Source of the DNA: Inia geoffrensis
Taxonomy: Eukaryota; Chordata; Mammalia; Artiodactyla; Iniidae
Length of the DNA stretch: 64,000 nucleotides
Direction: 5' to 3'
NCBI GenBank assembly: GCA_036417435.1
Contig: CM070899.1
Coordinates: forward strand, 67,969,001-68,033,000
Part shown: piece by piece, positions 45,942-57,654 of the stretch
Layout: the number at the start of each line of letters is the position of its first letter
Numbering within the stretch: position 1 is the stretch's first letter
Program-made: the position numbers and the translations under genes
The notes under the pieces: model-generated
Database searches by the model: none
The model's input: only the letters and a program-made list of their open reading frames with translations
What the model was told of the DNA's origin: nothing

Positions 45942-46744
45942 TCTTTTTTTCTCTAGCTTTATTGAGGTATAATTGACTATAGTCTAAAAATACTGATTTG
46001 ACTGTATTATTCCTCTTCACAAAATCTTTTGTGTTCTTTACCTAGTGAATAAAATTTAAATGCCTTCAAATACCTCTGCTGCATCTCACGTATACATACT
46101 ACTATTACTTTTGTTTTTCCATTGCTAACATACTGCTGGTTTACAGTAGCTAATATCCAGATATTGAAGAAATTCTTTATATTGTGCCTGTTTTCCATAG
46201 TCCTTAAAATGCTTATAGAAAGTACTTTTGGAGTCAAACTGGTTGAGGAGTCTGCTGGAGGAAGAGCATCGTGTTCTTCTCTAAAGGAGAAACAGTGATC
46301 GCATCGATATGTATTGATATTTTCTCTACCCACTTCCATTAATGTACCTGCCTTTTCCATATTTTCTCCTACCCAGTGGCAGAGTAATAGGGAAGTGAAA
46401 TTACTTTTTTTTATCAGTCCTGCAGCCAAGCCTTCCCTGCACAGAGAATGCTCATTGTATCAAACACATATAATCCTGAAAAGTTAGATAAGTGAATTTC
46501 TGTAAACAGAGCAGCTGTATATGTGCTTTTCAGTGGACAGCAGAGAGAAGTGCTGGAAGATGAGAAGCATGCTCTGTCAGTGCTCTAGGGGGCTCATAGA
46601 TAATGAGCTTCAGTGAGCTTTCATTTTGTTTTCATAGTGTATGTCACCTTAAAAATGTAAAAAACAAAGCACTCTTCTAGTTTACAGCAGTATATATGTA
46701 TACTTTGCATAGTACTTGTTGACCGTGTCATTAGATCTTTTAAT
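45942..46744. other. Intronic sequence with a small L1 end
   Basis: 45950-45985 (AGCTTTATTGAGGTATAATTG) is the antisense end of an old L1. Otherwise unassigned. The 140-codon minus frame at 46007-46429 has no recognisable similarity. Confidence 0.5.
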
Positions 46745-47012
46745 GCCTCAGAGCCCAGCACTGTCATTCTCAGCTTTGTATCCTACCCCCAACACTTAGC
46801 ACAGTGCTTGGCACCAAAATGCATTCAGTAAGGGACTTCCCTGGCGGTCCAGTAGTTAAGACTCCAGGCTTCCACTGCAGGGGACACGGTAGGTTCGATC
46901 CCTGGTTGGAGAACTAAGATCCCACATGCCGCAGAGTGCGGCCAAAAAAACCCCAAAACAAACAAACAAAACAAAAGGCATTCAATAAATATTTGTTGAA
47001 CGAATTTGTCAG
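46745..47012 (+). mobile_element. L2 3' end, split by a SINE
   Basis: ACACTTAGCACAGTGCTTGG before the SINE and CAATAAATATTTGTTGAACG after it are the sense end of L2. Confidence 0.65.
46832..46977 (+). mobile_element. Short tRNA-derived SINE (Bov-tA-like)
   Basis: Target repeat GCATTCAGTAA (46821) and GCATTCAATAA (46978), with one mismatch. Confidence 0.92.
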
Positions 47013-47825
47013 TTTTGTGTGTGTATTTTAATTGGAGAAAAACAAGTCTACATATTGGAATTTGACTTACTCCTTTTTCTTTGAGAGGGAAGGCTGCAAT
47101 TTTTAACTGTATGCCAAGAGTTATTGTAAGTTAAGCAATACAGAGTCAAGGCTGGGGGCAGGGGCAAGAATTGAATAAAAGATAAAATGGATCAAAAGAT
47201 GTTATTTATTATCTTCAAGAAACAAAATTTATTAATCTTTTACAGTTAAAATTTTTAGTTTTTTTTTTAGTAAATGAAGTTCTCAATTTAGGGACTATAT
47301 TCAGTAAAATATCGCCACTGTAGATAACTTCCTTTATCTAAAAAAAGTTAAATTTCTTTATATTATAAATCTTCTGAAATCTTGGTCCAAGTCATATAGT
47401 CTGGAAAAAGCATATGGTAGTAATAGTATAGAAAGGATTACAGTTCCTAAGAGAAATTCTTTCTCTTTGTAACCTCATGAAACTTTTTTTGCTCTTGTTT
47501 TAAGTTAACTTATCTCTGCTTCCGTTAGGGAAAGATTCTTTCATCATTGCAGGTAGCATTTTGGAAACTATTGCTTAAATTGGATTCATCTGAATATTCT
47601 ACTAAATCTCATTTGTGTGGTTGACTGATCTGACAGTAGTTCTGTAGAGATTGAGTGATCTTAAAGTTTCCTAATTAGGACACCTTTGGGTCTATAAATT
47701 GGTATTATAGTATAGTACTGGGCTTAATATGTAAAAATAATTTCTACCTATGATGGAAGAGGTAAATATTTAGCAAGTTTAAAAGTTTTAATACTCCTTT
47801 AATTGTGATGCATCTATTTGTGCCA
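47013..47825. other. Intronic sequence, nothing recognised
   Basis: AT-rich, with no repeat or exon signal seen. Confidence 0.5.
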
Positions 47826-48362
47826 TAGATGTGTTCTTTTAGCACTGTTCAGGGAGGACTGTGATTATTGTATGTGTGCTATTTAATTTTGTCTTAAATT
47901 TAAATTACATATGGATTTTGGCAAATGCATAACAGTTGTGTAACTACCGCCACAGCTAAAATTCAGAACAGTTCTATCATTCCCCCAAATTCTTTAGAGT
48001 TCTCCCTTTGAAGTTAAACCCTCCCCCAGCCCCAGTGCCTGGCAACCAGTGGTCTTTTCTCTGTTGCTATAGTTTTGACTTTTCCAGAATGTCATATAAA
48101 TGGAATCATATATACAGTGTGTAGCCTTTTGAGTTTTCTTGTAGTATATTACATTTGAGAGTCACCTATGTGTGTATAACAGTGCTGTTCCTTTAATTGC
48201 TAAGTAGTATTTCATTTTATGGATGTACCGCAGATGGTTTATCCATTCACCTGTTGAAAGACATTTGGGTTTTTCTAGATTTGGTTAATATAACCAAAGT
48301 TGCTATAAACATTAGCATACAGATTTCTGTGTACATTTGAGTTTTTATTTCTTCTGCAGTTC
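47826..48362 (-). mobile_element. Old L1 3' segment (antisense half of an inverted copy)
   Basis: CCAGTGCCTGGCAACCAGTGG, TTATGGATGTACCGCAGATGG and GCATACAGATTTCTGTGTAC are antisense L1M ORF2/3' text. Confidence 0.7.
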
Positions 48363-48879
48363 TTACAGATAAATCTGACAAGATGTAGAAACTGATGAAC
48401 TGATTACAAAATTCATTTTAAAATGCAAAGGACCTGGCTAGCCAAAACATGAAGTATAAGGTTGCAGGACTAATACTACTGTATTTCAGTTCTTATTATG
48501 CAGCTGCAGTAGTCAAAACAGTGTAGCATTGATATAAAGGTAAATGGATCAATGAAATAGAATAGAGAGTTCAGAAATAGACTCATACCTAGACAACTTA
48601 TTTCAACAAAGGTGCAAAGACAGTTAAGTGGAAGAAGGATTTTTTTTATGCTGCTGGAACAACTGGGTATCTATATGCAAAAAAGAAAAAAATTAACCTT
48701 TACCTATATCCCACACCATATACAAAAATAAGTTCAAAAGGAATCATAGACCTAAACATAAAACCTAAAACTATAAAACCTCTAGAAGAAAACATAAGAG
48801 AAATCCTCTGTGACCCTAGGTTAAGCAGATATTCTTAAATAAACACCAAAAGCACAATCCATAAGAGAATACATTGATA
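48363..48879 (+). mobile_element. Old L1 ORF2 internal segment (sense half of an inverted copy)
   Basis: TTAAAATGCAAAGGACCTGGC, GATCAATGAAATAGAATAGAG and ACCATATACAAAAATAAGTTC are sense ORF2 text, starting at the point where the antisense part stops. Confidence 0.72.
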
Positions 48880-48889
48880 TGTTTGAAGG

Positions 48890-49255
48890 GTTTTTTAAAT
48901 TAATTAATTAATTTATTTTAAAAATTTATTTTTGGCTGCATTGGGTCTTCATTGCCACATGTGGGCTTTCTCTAGTTGCAGCAAGTGGGGGCCACTGTTC
49001 GTGGCGGTACACGGGCTTCTTGTTGCGGTGGCTTCTCCTGTTGCAGAGCATGGGCTCTAGGCGCGTGGGCTTCAGTAGTTGTGGCATGCGGGCTCAGTAG
49101 TTGTGGCTTGTGGGCTCTAGAGCGCAGGCTCAGTAGTTGTGGCACAGGGGCTTAGTTGCTCCGCAGCATGTGGGATCTTCCAGGAGCAGGGATCGAACCT
49201 GTGTCCCCTGCATTGGCAGGTGGATTCTTAACCACTGTACTACCAGGGGAGTCTG
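48890..49255 (-). mobile_element. CHR-type SINE, long form
   Basis: (TTAA)n tail. TGTTTGAAGG at 48880-48889 and 49256-49265. Confidence 0.94.
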
Positions 49256-49265
49256 TGTTTGAAGG

Positions 49266-49989
49266 TTTTTACTAAATTCAATTTCTGTAATAGAGGACTG
49301 CTCAAGTTACTTAATTTTTCTTGAGTGAATTATAGTATGTCTTTCAAGGAATTGGTCTATTTAATATAAATTGAAATTTATGGGCATAATGTTGTTTGTA
49401 GTATGCTTTTTTATCCTTTGAATGTTTATATGGTCTGCAGTGATAATTCTCTTTTTCTGTTCCACCCCCCCCCACACACACTGTATTTTATCTTTACAAG
49501 AGATAAATAAACTTACAACAAGCATTGTAAATGAAGGATGACCACAACAAAAGCAACAGTGATTGCGATTACCAAACACGAAACACACTCATACTATGTC
49601 GTAATATTGACATTCAGTCCAGTAATCCTCCACTGTAACAGCTCCTTTACTTTGCAGTGAAAATTGATTTGTATATTTTTTGCCTCTGAGTCCTTGTGGG
49701 ATATTTTTTTCTTTTATTCAAACAGAAAGTCACAAAAATTATAATCATCCTCATCAGTTCACTCAGTCCCATGTAATTAATTTTTTTTTCATCCTGATCT
49801 TTTGTTAGCACTTTATGAATTCATCAGTTTTCCATTAGAGTTCTGAAAATGCTTATTCATTCAGTTCAGCAGTATAGTCAGTTACCAGAAACCTGTACTT
49901 GTCAGAGTCTTTTCCATGAATTCCTTGAAGATGAAACCCTTTTATAGGAACATTTTTGCAAAAGCATCAGAGTACACCCAGAACTGTCA
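49266..49989. other. Intronic sequence, nothing recognised
   Basis: Has a C-rich/(CA)n run at 49466-49482. No exon or repeat otherwise identified. Confidence 0.5.
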
Positions 49990-52900
49990 GTAAATGATAA
50001 TTCTTTTCCATCCTGATATTGGTAATTTTGGTCAATCTGGCTAGAGATTTATCAATTTTATTAATTTTTTCAAAGAATCGGCTTTTAGTTTCATTCCTTT
50101 TTTCTGTTTTTCTGTTTTAAGTTTCATTGATTTCTGCTCTTTACTGTTCCCTTCTGGATTGATTTGGGGTTTAATTTGCTCTTTTTTTCTAGTTTCTTAG
50201 GTAGAAGCTGAGATTTGAGACCCTTTCTAATATAAATTTAATACTATAAATTTTTCTTTTATGTTTTCATTGATGTTCTATATTCATTTTCACTTGGTTC
50301 AAAATGTTTTAAAATTTTCTTTGAAACTTTCATTTTTACCTTTGGGTTATTTAGAAGTATGTTGCTTAATTTTCAAATATTTGGGGATTTCCCAGATATT
50401 TTTGTGTTATTATTGTGGTCAAAGGACACACTTTATATTATTTCAGTTATTTTAGATTTATTAAGGTTTGTTTTATGGCCCACAGTATGGTCTATTTTTG
50501 GTAAATGGACCATATGCACTTGAGAAGAATATATATTCTGTTGTTGGGTAGAATGTTCTACAAGTGTCAAATTAGGTCAAGTTGATTGACAGTGGTGTTC
50601 AGTCTATATCCTTGTTGATCTTCCGTCTGTTTTACAGGTTACTGAGAGAGGCGTGTTGAAGTCTCCAAGTATAGTTACCAATTTATCTATTTAGCTTCAG
50701 TTCTCTCCATTTTTGCTTCATGTATTTTGAAGCACTGTTAGATGTCTTTAAGATTGTTAAGTTTTCTTGATAAAGCGACCCTTCTATCGTTATGTAATGT
50801 CCCTATTTATCGCTGATAATTTTCCTTGTTCTGAGGTGTACTTTTACATAAATATAGCTACCCCAGCTTTTCTTTTCTTTTTTTTTTTTTTGCGGTACGC
50901 AGGCCTCTCACTGTTGTGGCTCCTCCCGTTGCGGAGCACAGGCTCCAGACGCACAGGCTCAGCGGCCATGGCTCACGGGCCTAGCTGCTCTGCGGCATGT
51001 GGGATCTTTCCAGACTGGGGCACGAACCCGTGTCCTCTGCATCGGCAGGCAGACTCTCAACCACTGCGCCACTAGGGAAGCCCCCAGCTTTTCTTTTGAT
51101 AGTGTTTGTTTGCTATATCTTTTTCCACTTTTTTGTTTTAACCAGTCTGTAGCGTGAGTTTCTTGTGGACAGTATGCAGTTGGCTTGTGTTTTTTAATCC
51201 AGCCTGACAATCTTTGTTTCTAATTGGTGAGTTTAGACCACTTACATTTAATGTAGTTTTTGGTATGTTTACATATGTGTCTAACATTTTATTTGGCTTT
51301 TTTGTTGTTCTGTTTCTTTTTTTGTGTCTTTGTTTTTTCTTTCCTGCCTTTTGAATTACTTGAATATTTTTGTAGCATTCTAATTGACCTATAGTTTTTT
51401 TTGACTTTGTCTCTTTGTATTTCTTAGTGGTTGCTCTAGGGATTGCAGTTAACTCAGAGTTAACGTTTAACCATTTAAAGTGAAATGATGAAGGCTTACA
51501 ACTATGTAGATTCCTTTATCCTGTGTTATAGTTGTCATATGTATTGTCTACATATGTTGAAAACCTCAAGAGACAATGTTGTAATTTTTGCTTTCAGCAG
51601 TTTAATAGGGGAAAAATAATCTATTTACCCAGATATTTATCATTTCTGTTCTTCCTTCATTCCTGAAGTTCCATGTATCTCTCTGGTGTCATTTCCTTTC
51701 ATCTTGAAGAACTTTCTTTAGCATTTCTTTTAGGAGAAGTCTTTTTGTGGTGAGTTCTCTTAGTTTTCCTTCATCTGAGAATGTCTTTATTTTACTTTCA
51801 TGCTGTGAAGATATTTTTGCTGGATATAGAATTGTGTAGTGCCAGTTCTTTTCAGCATTTTAAAGATGTTGTTCCACTATCTTCTGGCTTTTATGGTTTC
51901 TGATGACAAATCTGCATTCATTCTAATCTTTGTTTCTTTGTGTTGTTTTTCTTCTTTCTGCTTTCAAGATCTTTTTTCTCTACCTTTGATTTTTTGCAGT
52001 TTGATTATGATTTGTCTGTACATGGTTGTCTTTGAATTTGTCTTATTTCAGGTTTAATGAGCTTCTTAAATCTGTATGTCTTTCACCAAATAGAGAAAGT
52101 TTCTTCAAATCTGTATTCTGTACCAATTTTTTTCTCGTTCTGGGACTCCAGTGGCACAAATGTTACTTTTTGATATGCTCCCTCAGATTCCTAAGAATCT
52201 GTTCCCCTTTTTCCCCCCAGTTTTTTTCCCTGTGTTCTTCAGACTGGATAATTTTTGTCGATCTGTTTTCAGATTCACAGACTCTTTATCTGTCATCTTC
52301 ATTCTGCTCTTGAGCCCATCCAGTGAAGTATTGTTTTCCCCACAAACTTTTTTTATTTCTAAAATTTTCATTTGATTCCTTTCATACTTAGTATTTTTCT
52401 GTTGAAGACTTCTGTTTCCAGTCATTTCAAGAATGTTCACATTCAGGAATGTTTGTGGAGTATAGTTATAATAGCTGATTTAGAGTCCTCTCTGATAATT
52501 TCAACAACTAGGTTGCCTCAGGCTTATATGTATTGACTGTCTTCTTTCTTGAATTGGATAGATCATATTATATTGATTTTTTGTGTGTTTCAGGTTGTTT
52601 TGGATTTTATCCTAGACATTTGGAATATTACATTGTGAGACTCTGGGTTTTATAAAAATCCTCTGGAGAATGTTGATTTTGTTGTTTTCTTTTGCATGCA
52701 GTCAACCTGGTTAAATTTAGACTGCAAGCTCTGTCTTGCTCTCTGTGGGTGGTGGTTCCAGTGTCAGTGGTTTCAAAGCCTTTGTTATGGTGTTTGGGTC
52801 TACTTTGTGCATGTGTCACTCAGAGTTTAGTCTGGGACTTGGGTGGTGGATTATGTCATAGTGCAGTTGTCAAAGTGTTTGCTATTGTTTTTTATCTTTG

Positions 52901-53600
52901 TCTTCCATGTATACAATTCAGAGGTGAGCTCAGAACTTGTGTCAGGGATCATTTTTCTAGCTCCTTTTTCTCTGAGATTTCCCCCACATCTTTCAGCTAC
53001 CAGGAACCCTTTTTACTAGTGTTCTAACTAGAAAACTGGGGATCTCTTGAAGTTTTAACCACATTTCCCCCACACTCCACCCATCCTTCAACCCCCTCAT
53101 ATACTTTCTGGGACTGGGACTGCCCTCAGTGTGAAAGAAGTAAGAGAAAAGACAGAAAAAAACCCAGCATGATTCCTTTCATGCTCTTTTGCCTATAGGG
53201 GCTCCTTTTCTTAGTTCCCAGTTCTCCCAGGGCCTTAGGTGCTTGTGCCACCTCCACTGCACTGTGCATGTATCACTCAGACTTTTGTTTGGGGCTTTCA
53301 CCTGCGTCTGGCCTTGAGGCCAGACTGAGAGGAAGACAACCCAGGAATTTCTCTTCATACCCTCTGGCTCACAGAGACCCCTTTTCTTGGTCCTCTCCGA
53401 GTTCTTTTGTACCCCCCTGCTACATGGTTTTGGGAGTTGGCCTGTCCAGGGATCAAAGCTGGAAAAGAAAGGAGGAAAGGAAAAAAGCCCTTGAAACTCA
53501 CTTCCAACATGGGTCATTACGTTTTGACTTCCTTCCCCAATCCATCTGCTGTTGTCTAGCTTACTTCAGTTAACAGATTTTAAGTTTATTTTTGGGAGTT
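49990..53600 (-). mobile_element. Long old L1M, antisense to HECTD1, interrupted by a SINE
   Basis: Antisense ORF2 text is continuous in order: CAATCTGGCTAGAGATTTATC, GCACTTGAGAAGAATATATA, GAAGTCTCCAAGTATAG, AGCCTGACAATCTTTG, then a 5' part (TTTTGCTGGATATAGAATTG; GTTTGATTATGATTTGTCTG). The end near 53,600 is approximate. Many stops. Confidence 0.75.
50877..51083 (-). mobile_element. CHR-type SINE, short form
   Basis: Perfect 14-bp target repeat CCAGCTTTTCTTTT at 50863-50876 and 51084-51097. A CG-to-CA change gives TACGCAG after the T run where other copies have TACGCGG. Confidence 0.95.
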
Positions 53601-53756
53601 ATGAAATAGGTTTGTTTCAGAAATTTAGAAAAGTCAGAAATCTAGAGAATGAAAATTACAATTGTACCATCTAGAAATAAGCCATTTTAACTTTTTGCTC
53701 TAGTTTCTTTGCATATTTTTATATGATAAACACCAAAATGGATATATTTTTCCCTT

Positions 53757-54075
53757 TTTCTTTCTTTAATTAATTAATTTATTTATTTTTGGCTGTGTTG
53801 GGTCTTCATTGCTGTGTGTGGGCTTTCTCTAGTTGTGGCAAGCGGGACTACTCTTAGCTGTGGTGCACGGGCTTCTCATTGCAGTGGCTTCTCTTGTTGC
53901 AGAGCACGGGCTCCAGGTGTGTGGGCTTCAGTAGTTGTGTCACATGGACTCAGTAGTTGTGTCACTTGGGCTTAGTTGCTCCACGGCATGTGGAATCTTC
54001 CCAGACCAGGGCTCAAACCTGTGTCCCCTGCATTGGCAGGCGGGTTCTTAACCACTGCACCACCAGGGAAGCCCC
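53757..54075 (-). mobile_element. CHR-type SINE, long form
   Basis: (TTAA)/(TTTA) tail, then complement body to GGGAAGCCC. Lies 40 bp left of a second copy in the same orientation. Confidence 0.93.
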
Positions 54076-54115
54076 TGATTTTTATCTTTTAAGAGAAATC
54101 GGAATGGAAATTTTA

Positions 54116-54438
54116 TAAATTTATTTATTTTATTTTTGGCTGCATTGGGTCTTCGTTGCTGCATGCGAGCTTTCTCTAGTTGCAGTGAGTGGGGGCTACT
54201 CTTCGTTGCAGTGTGCGGGCTTCTCATTGCAGTGGCTTCTCTTGTTGTGGAGCACGGGCTCTAGGTGCGCGGGCTTTAGTAGTTGTGGCTTGCGGGCTCT
54301 GAGTGCAGGCTCAGTAGTTGTGGTACACGGGCTTATCTGCTCTGCAGCGTGTGGGATCTTCCTGGACCAGGGCTCAAACCCATGTCCTGTGCATTGGCAG
54401 GCAGACTCTCAACCACTGTTCCAGCAGGGAAGTCCCCT
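54116..54438 (-). mobile_element. CHR-type SINE, long form
   Basis: Perfect 15-bp target repeat GGAATGGAAATTTTA at 54101-54115 and 54439-54453. Confidence 0.95.
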
Positions 54439-54453
54439 GGAATGGAAATTTTA

Positions 54454-54819
54454 AAATAATGTTAATATATACCCAGTTTGGTAGTTTAATTAATTAATTT
54501 TGTATCTGCCTTAAGTACATGTTCATACAGAAATAAAGTCTGTATTGGAAATACAGAAATAAAATGTGAGTGTTGAATTTGGGGGGTGGTGGTTATTTAT
54601 GACTTTTGTTGTTCTAATTAGAGATTTTGTATATCCTGAAGTATTTGTCTGTGTATATGTATATGTACACATCTTTAGATTATTTTTGTTTTCTTGGTGG
54701 AGGTTTGAATATTCTGTGTTTCATTTTTAAAGTTTATTAAATTCTCTCACAGCCAGCCAAATTTTATGAAATAAAGTTTTAAAAAAGTTTTTATCAATTT
54801 AGTACAAATGTAAAGGTAA
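54454..54819. other. Intronic sequence, nothing recognised
   Basis: AT-rich and unassigned. Confidence 0.5.
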
Positions 54820-55600
54820 CATCACTTATAGTGGCCTAGGAGTGGGGTAATAGGTACTCTAAAATGCTTCTGATGGGAGTATACAGTGGTATAGTCTCTT
54901 TAGAAGTCATTTTGATAATATCTGTCAAACCAAAAAAAGTACTCACAGAAATACTTCTGAAGGGACTTCCCTGGTGGCACAGTGGTTAAGAATCCGCCTG
55001 GCAATGCAGGGCACATGGGTTCAAGCCCTGCTCCGGGAAGATCCTGCATGCTGCAGAGCAACTAAGCCTGTGCACCACAACTACTGAGCTTGTGCTCTAG
55101 AGCCTGCGAATCACAACTATTGAGCCCGCGTGCCATAACTACTGAAGCCTGTGCACCTAGAGCCCATGCTCCGCAACAAAGAGAAGCCACCAAAATGAGA
55201 AGCCCACGCACTGCAACAAAGAGTAGCCCCCGCTCGCCGCAACTAGAGAAAGCCCGCACACAGCAATGAAGACCCAATGCAGCCAAAAAAATTAAATTAA
55301 AATAAATAAATAAAAGAAATACTCAAAATCTTTCCTTCATAAATACTGGTACAGATGTGCAAAGATATACTTCCAATATTGTTCACTGCAGGACTGCTGC
55401 AAGTAGTAAAAAAACTGGAAACCATCTAAATGGTTAACAGTGTATGGCTATTCATTATATTGGCTATTATGTAGACATTAGAAAGATTGAACTAGACCTA
55501 TTCATATTAATGTGGGAAGATGGTCACAACATATTGATTAAAGAAACAAGCAAGTTATAGGATGGTATTTGTAGTCTGATCCTACTTGTAAATAACGAAA
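54820..55600 (+). mobile_element. Old L1 3' remnant, split by a SINE
   Basis: Before: GATGGGAGTATACAGTGGTA. After: GTTCACTGCAGGACTGCTGC, GGAAACCATCTAAATGG and AAGAAACAAGCAAGTTATAGG. Confidence 0.55.
54961..55312 (+). mobile_element. CHR-type SINE, long form
   Basis: Complete, with B box GGTTCAAGCCC. AGAAATACT occurs on both flanks. Confidence 0.93.
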
Positions 55601-56220
55601 CCTTGATGACCAGGTGCTGGAATCATCTGATGACTTGTTCTCTCACATGCAGTTGAATACTGGCTTTTAGTTGCATTTGTTAGAACATCTACTGGCCTTG
55701 CCATGTGACTAATTGGGCTTCCTTACAGCATGGTGGTTGTGTTCTAAGAGCAAGAGTCCTAAGAGAATCCAGTAGAATTGACTTAATGTTAGAAGTCACA
55801 AAGTGATAACTTTCACTGTAATCATAAACCTGCCTGGAAACATAAACCCTCTCAGTAGAAAGAATATCAAAGTCACCTTGTAAAAAAGAATTTATGGATA
55901 TGTGGGATGGGAAATAATGTGGATATCGTTGGAAAATACAATCTGCCACAGTATATAATTCTTCAAGCCTCCATCCTTTGCATATACTATTCTCCTTACT
56001 TAGAAGACAGGAACTTGCCTGCTTGGCAAACTTCTACCCTATGGTTTATGGAGCATCTTTTATGTGCTAAACACTATATTTTATATACTTTATCCCAAGT
56101 TCTTGAAATTCAACTCTTCAAGGCAGAGAATACCTTGATGTAACTCAAACTTCTTCCTTTTTTTGTGAGGTCTTCCTTTCCCCAAAACCCCTGAGCTGAG
56201 CTTTCCCTCTCACACCTCTT
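55601..56220. other. Intronic sequence, nothing certain
   Basis: A weak MIR-like complement is near 56040-56120. No exon signal seen. Confidence 0.4.
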
Positions 56221-56221
56221 T

Positions 56222-57535
56222 TTTTTTTTATTGAAGTATAGTTGATGTGCAATATTACATAATTTATAAGTGTACAACATAGGGATTCACAATTTTAAAG
56301 ATTATACTCAATTTATAATTACTATAAAATATTGGCTATGTTCCCTGTGCTGTACAATATAGCCGTGCAGCTTATTTATGTTACACATCGTAGTTTGTAC
56401 CTTGTAATCCCCTATCCCTATCTTGCCCCTTCCACCTTCCTTCTCCCAACTGGTAACTACTAATTTGTTCTCTATATCTGTGAGTCTCTTTCTTTTTTGT
56501 TAGATTTACTAGTTTTATTTTTTAGATTCCATGTATAAGTGGTATAATACAGTTTTTGTGTTTCTCTGACTTATTTCACTTAGCATAATACCCTGCAAGT
56601 CCATCCATGTTATTGCAAATGACAAAATTTCATTCTTTTCTTATGGTGAGTAGTATTCCATTTTGTGTGTGTGTGTGTGTGTGTGTGTATTACATGTTCT
56701 TTATCCTTTCTTCTCTTGATGGACACTTCAGTTGCTTCCATATCTTGGCAGTTGTAAATAATGCTGCTGTGAACATTGGGGCACATGTACCTTTTCAAAT
56801 TACTTTTTTTGTTTTTGTTTTGCATATATACCCAGGTGTGGAAATTGCTGGGTTACATGGTAGTTCTATTTTTAGATTTTTGAGAAACCTTTATACTGTT
56901 TTCCACAGTGACTGCACCAATTTACATTCCTACCAACAGTGTTCAAGGGTCCCCTTTTCTCCACATCCTCACCAACATTTGTTATTTGTGTTCTTTTTGA
57001 TGATAGCCATTCTGACAGGTGTGAGGTGATATCTCATTGTGGTTGATTAATGATGTGGAGCGTCTTGTCATGTGCCTGTTGACCATCTACATGTCCTCTT
57101 TGGAAAAATGTCTATTCAGGTCTTCTGCCCATATTTTTAATCAGGTTGGGGTTTTTTGTTTGTTTTTTTAAATTTTTTATTATTTTTGGCTGCGTTGTGT
57201 CTTCATTGCTGCCCATGGGCTTTCTCTAATTGCAGCAAGCGGGGGCTTCTCTTGCTGTGGAGCATGTGCTCTAGGCGTGCAGTCTTCAGTAGTTGCAGCA
57301 TGCAGGCTTCATTAGTTGTGGCTTTCTGGCTCTAGAGCACAGGCTCAGTAGTTGTGGCACTCGGGCTTAGTTGCTCCGAGGCATGTGGGATCTTCCTCAA
57401 CCAGGGTCGAATCCATGTCCCCTGCATTAACAGGTGGATTCTTAACCACTGTGCCACCAGGGAAGTCCCAGTCAGGTTGTTTTTTATTTGGATGTTGAGT
57501 TGTATGAGCTGTTTATGTATTTTGGATATTAAACT
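56222..57535 (-). mobile_element. L1 3' end, antisense to HECTD1, split by a SINE
   Basis: Starts at a T run then ATTGAAGTATAGTTGATGTGC. The complement encodes ORF2 C-terminal text such as [21 protein letters not shown] (GT)n at 56662-56687 lies inside. Continues after the SINE as GTTTTTTATTTGGATGTTGAG. Confidence 0.88.
57149..57470 (-). mobile_element. CHR-type SINE, long form (internally shortened)
   Basis: Complement body. TCAGGTTG at 57141-57148 and 57472-57479. No CHR SINE occurs between here and the right edge. Confidence 0.92.
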
Positions 57536-57654
57536 CCCCCCCCAAAACTTTTAATGAAACTACTTCTTTCAGGTTTTTATTACAGCACTTATTATATTTA
57601 TTTTTACTTACTTAAATTATATTTCTCTCTATTAAACTGAATTTTTTGAAACTG

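Noticed and set aside
46007..46429. 140-codon minus-strand open frame in HECTD1 intron 2
   Set aside because: No known similarity, no regulatory context, antisense within an intron and partly next to an L1 end.
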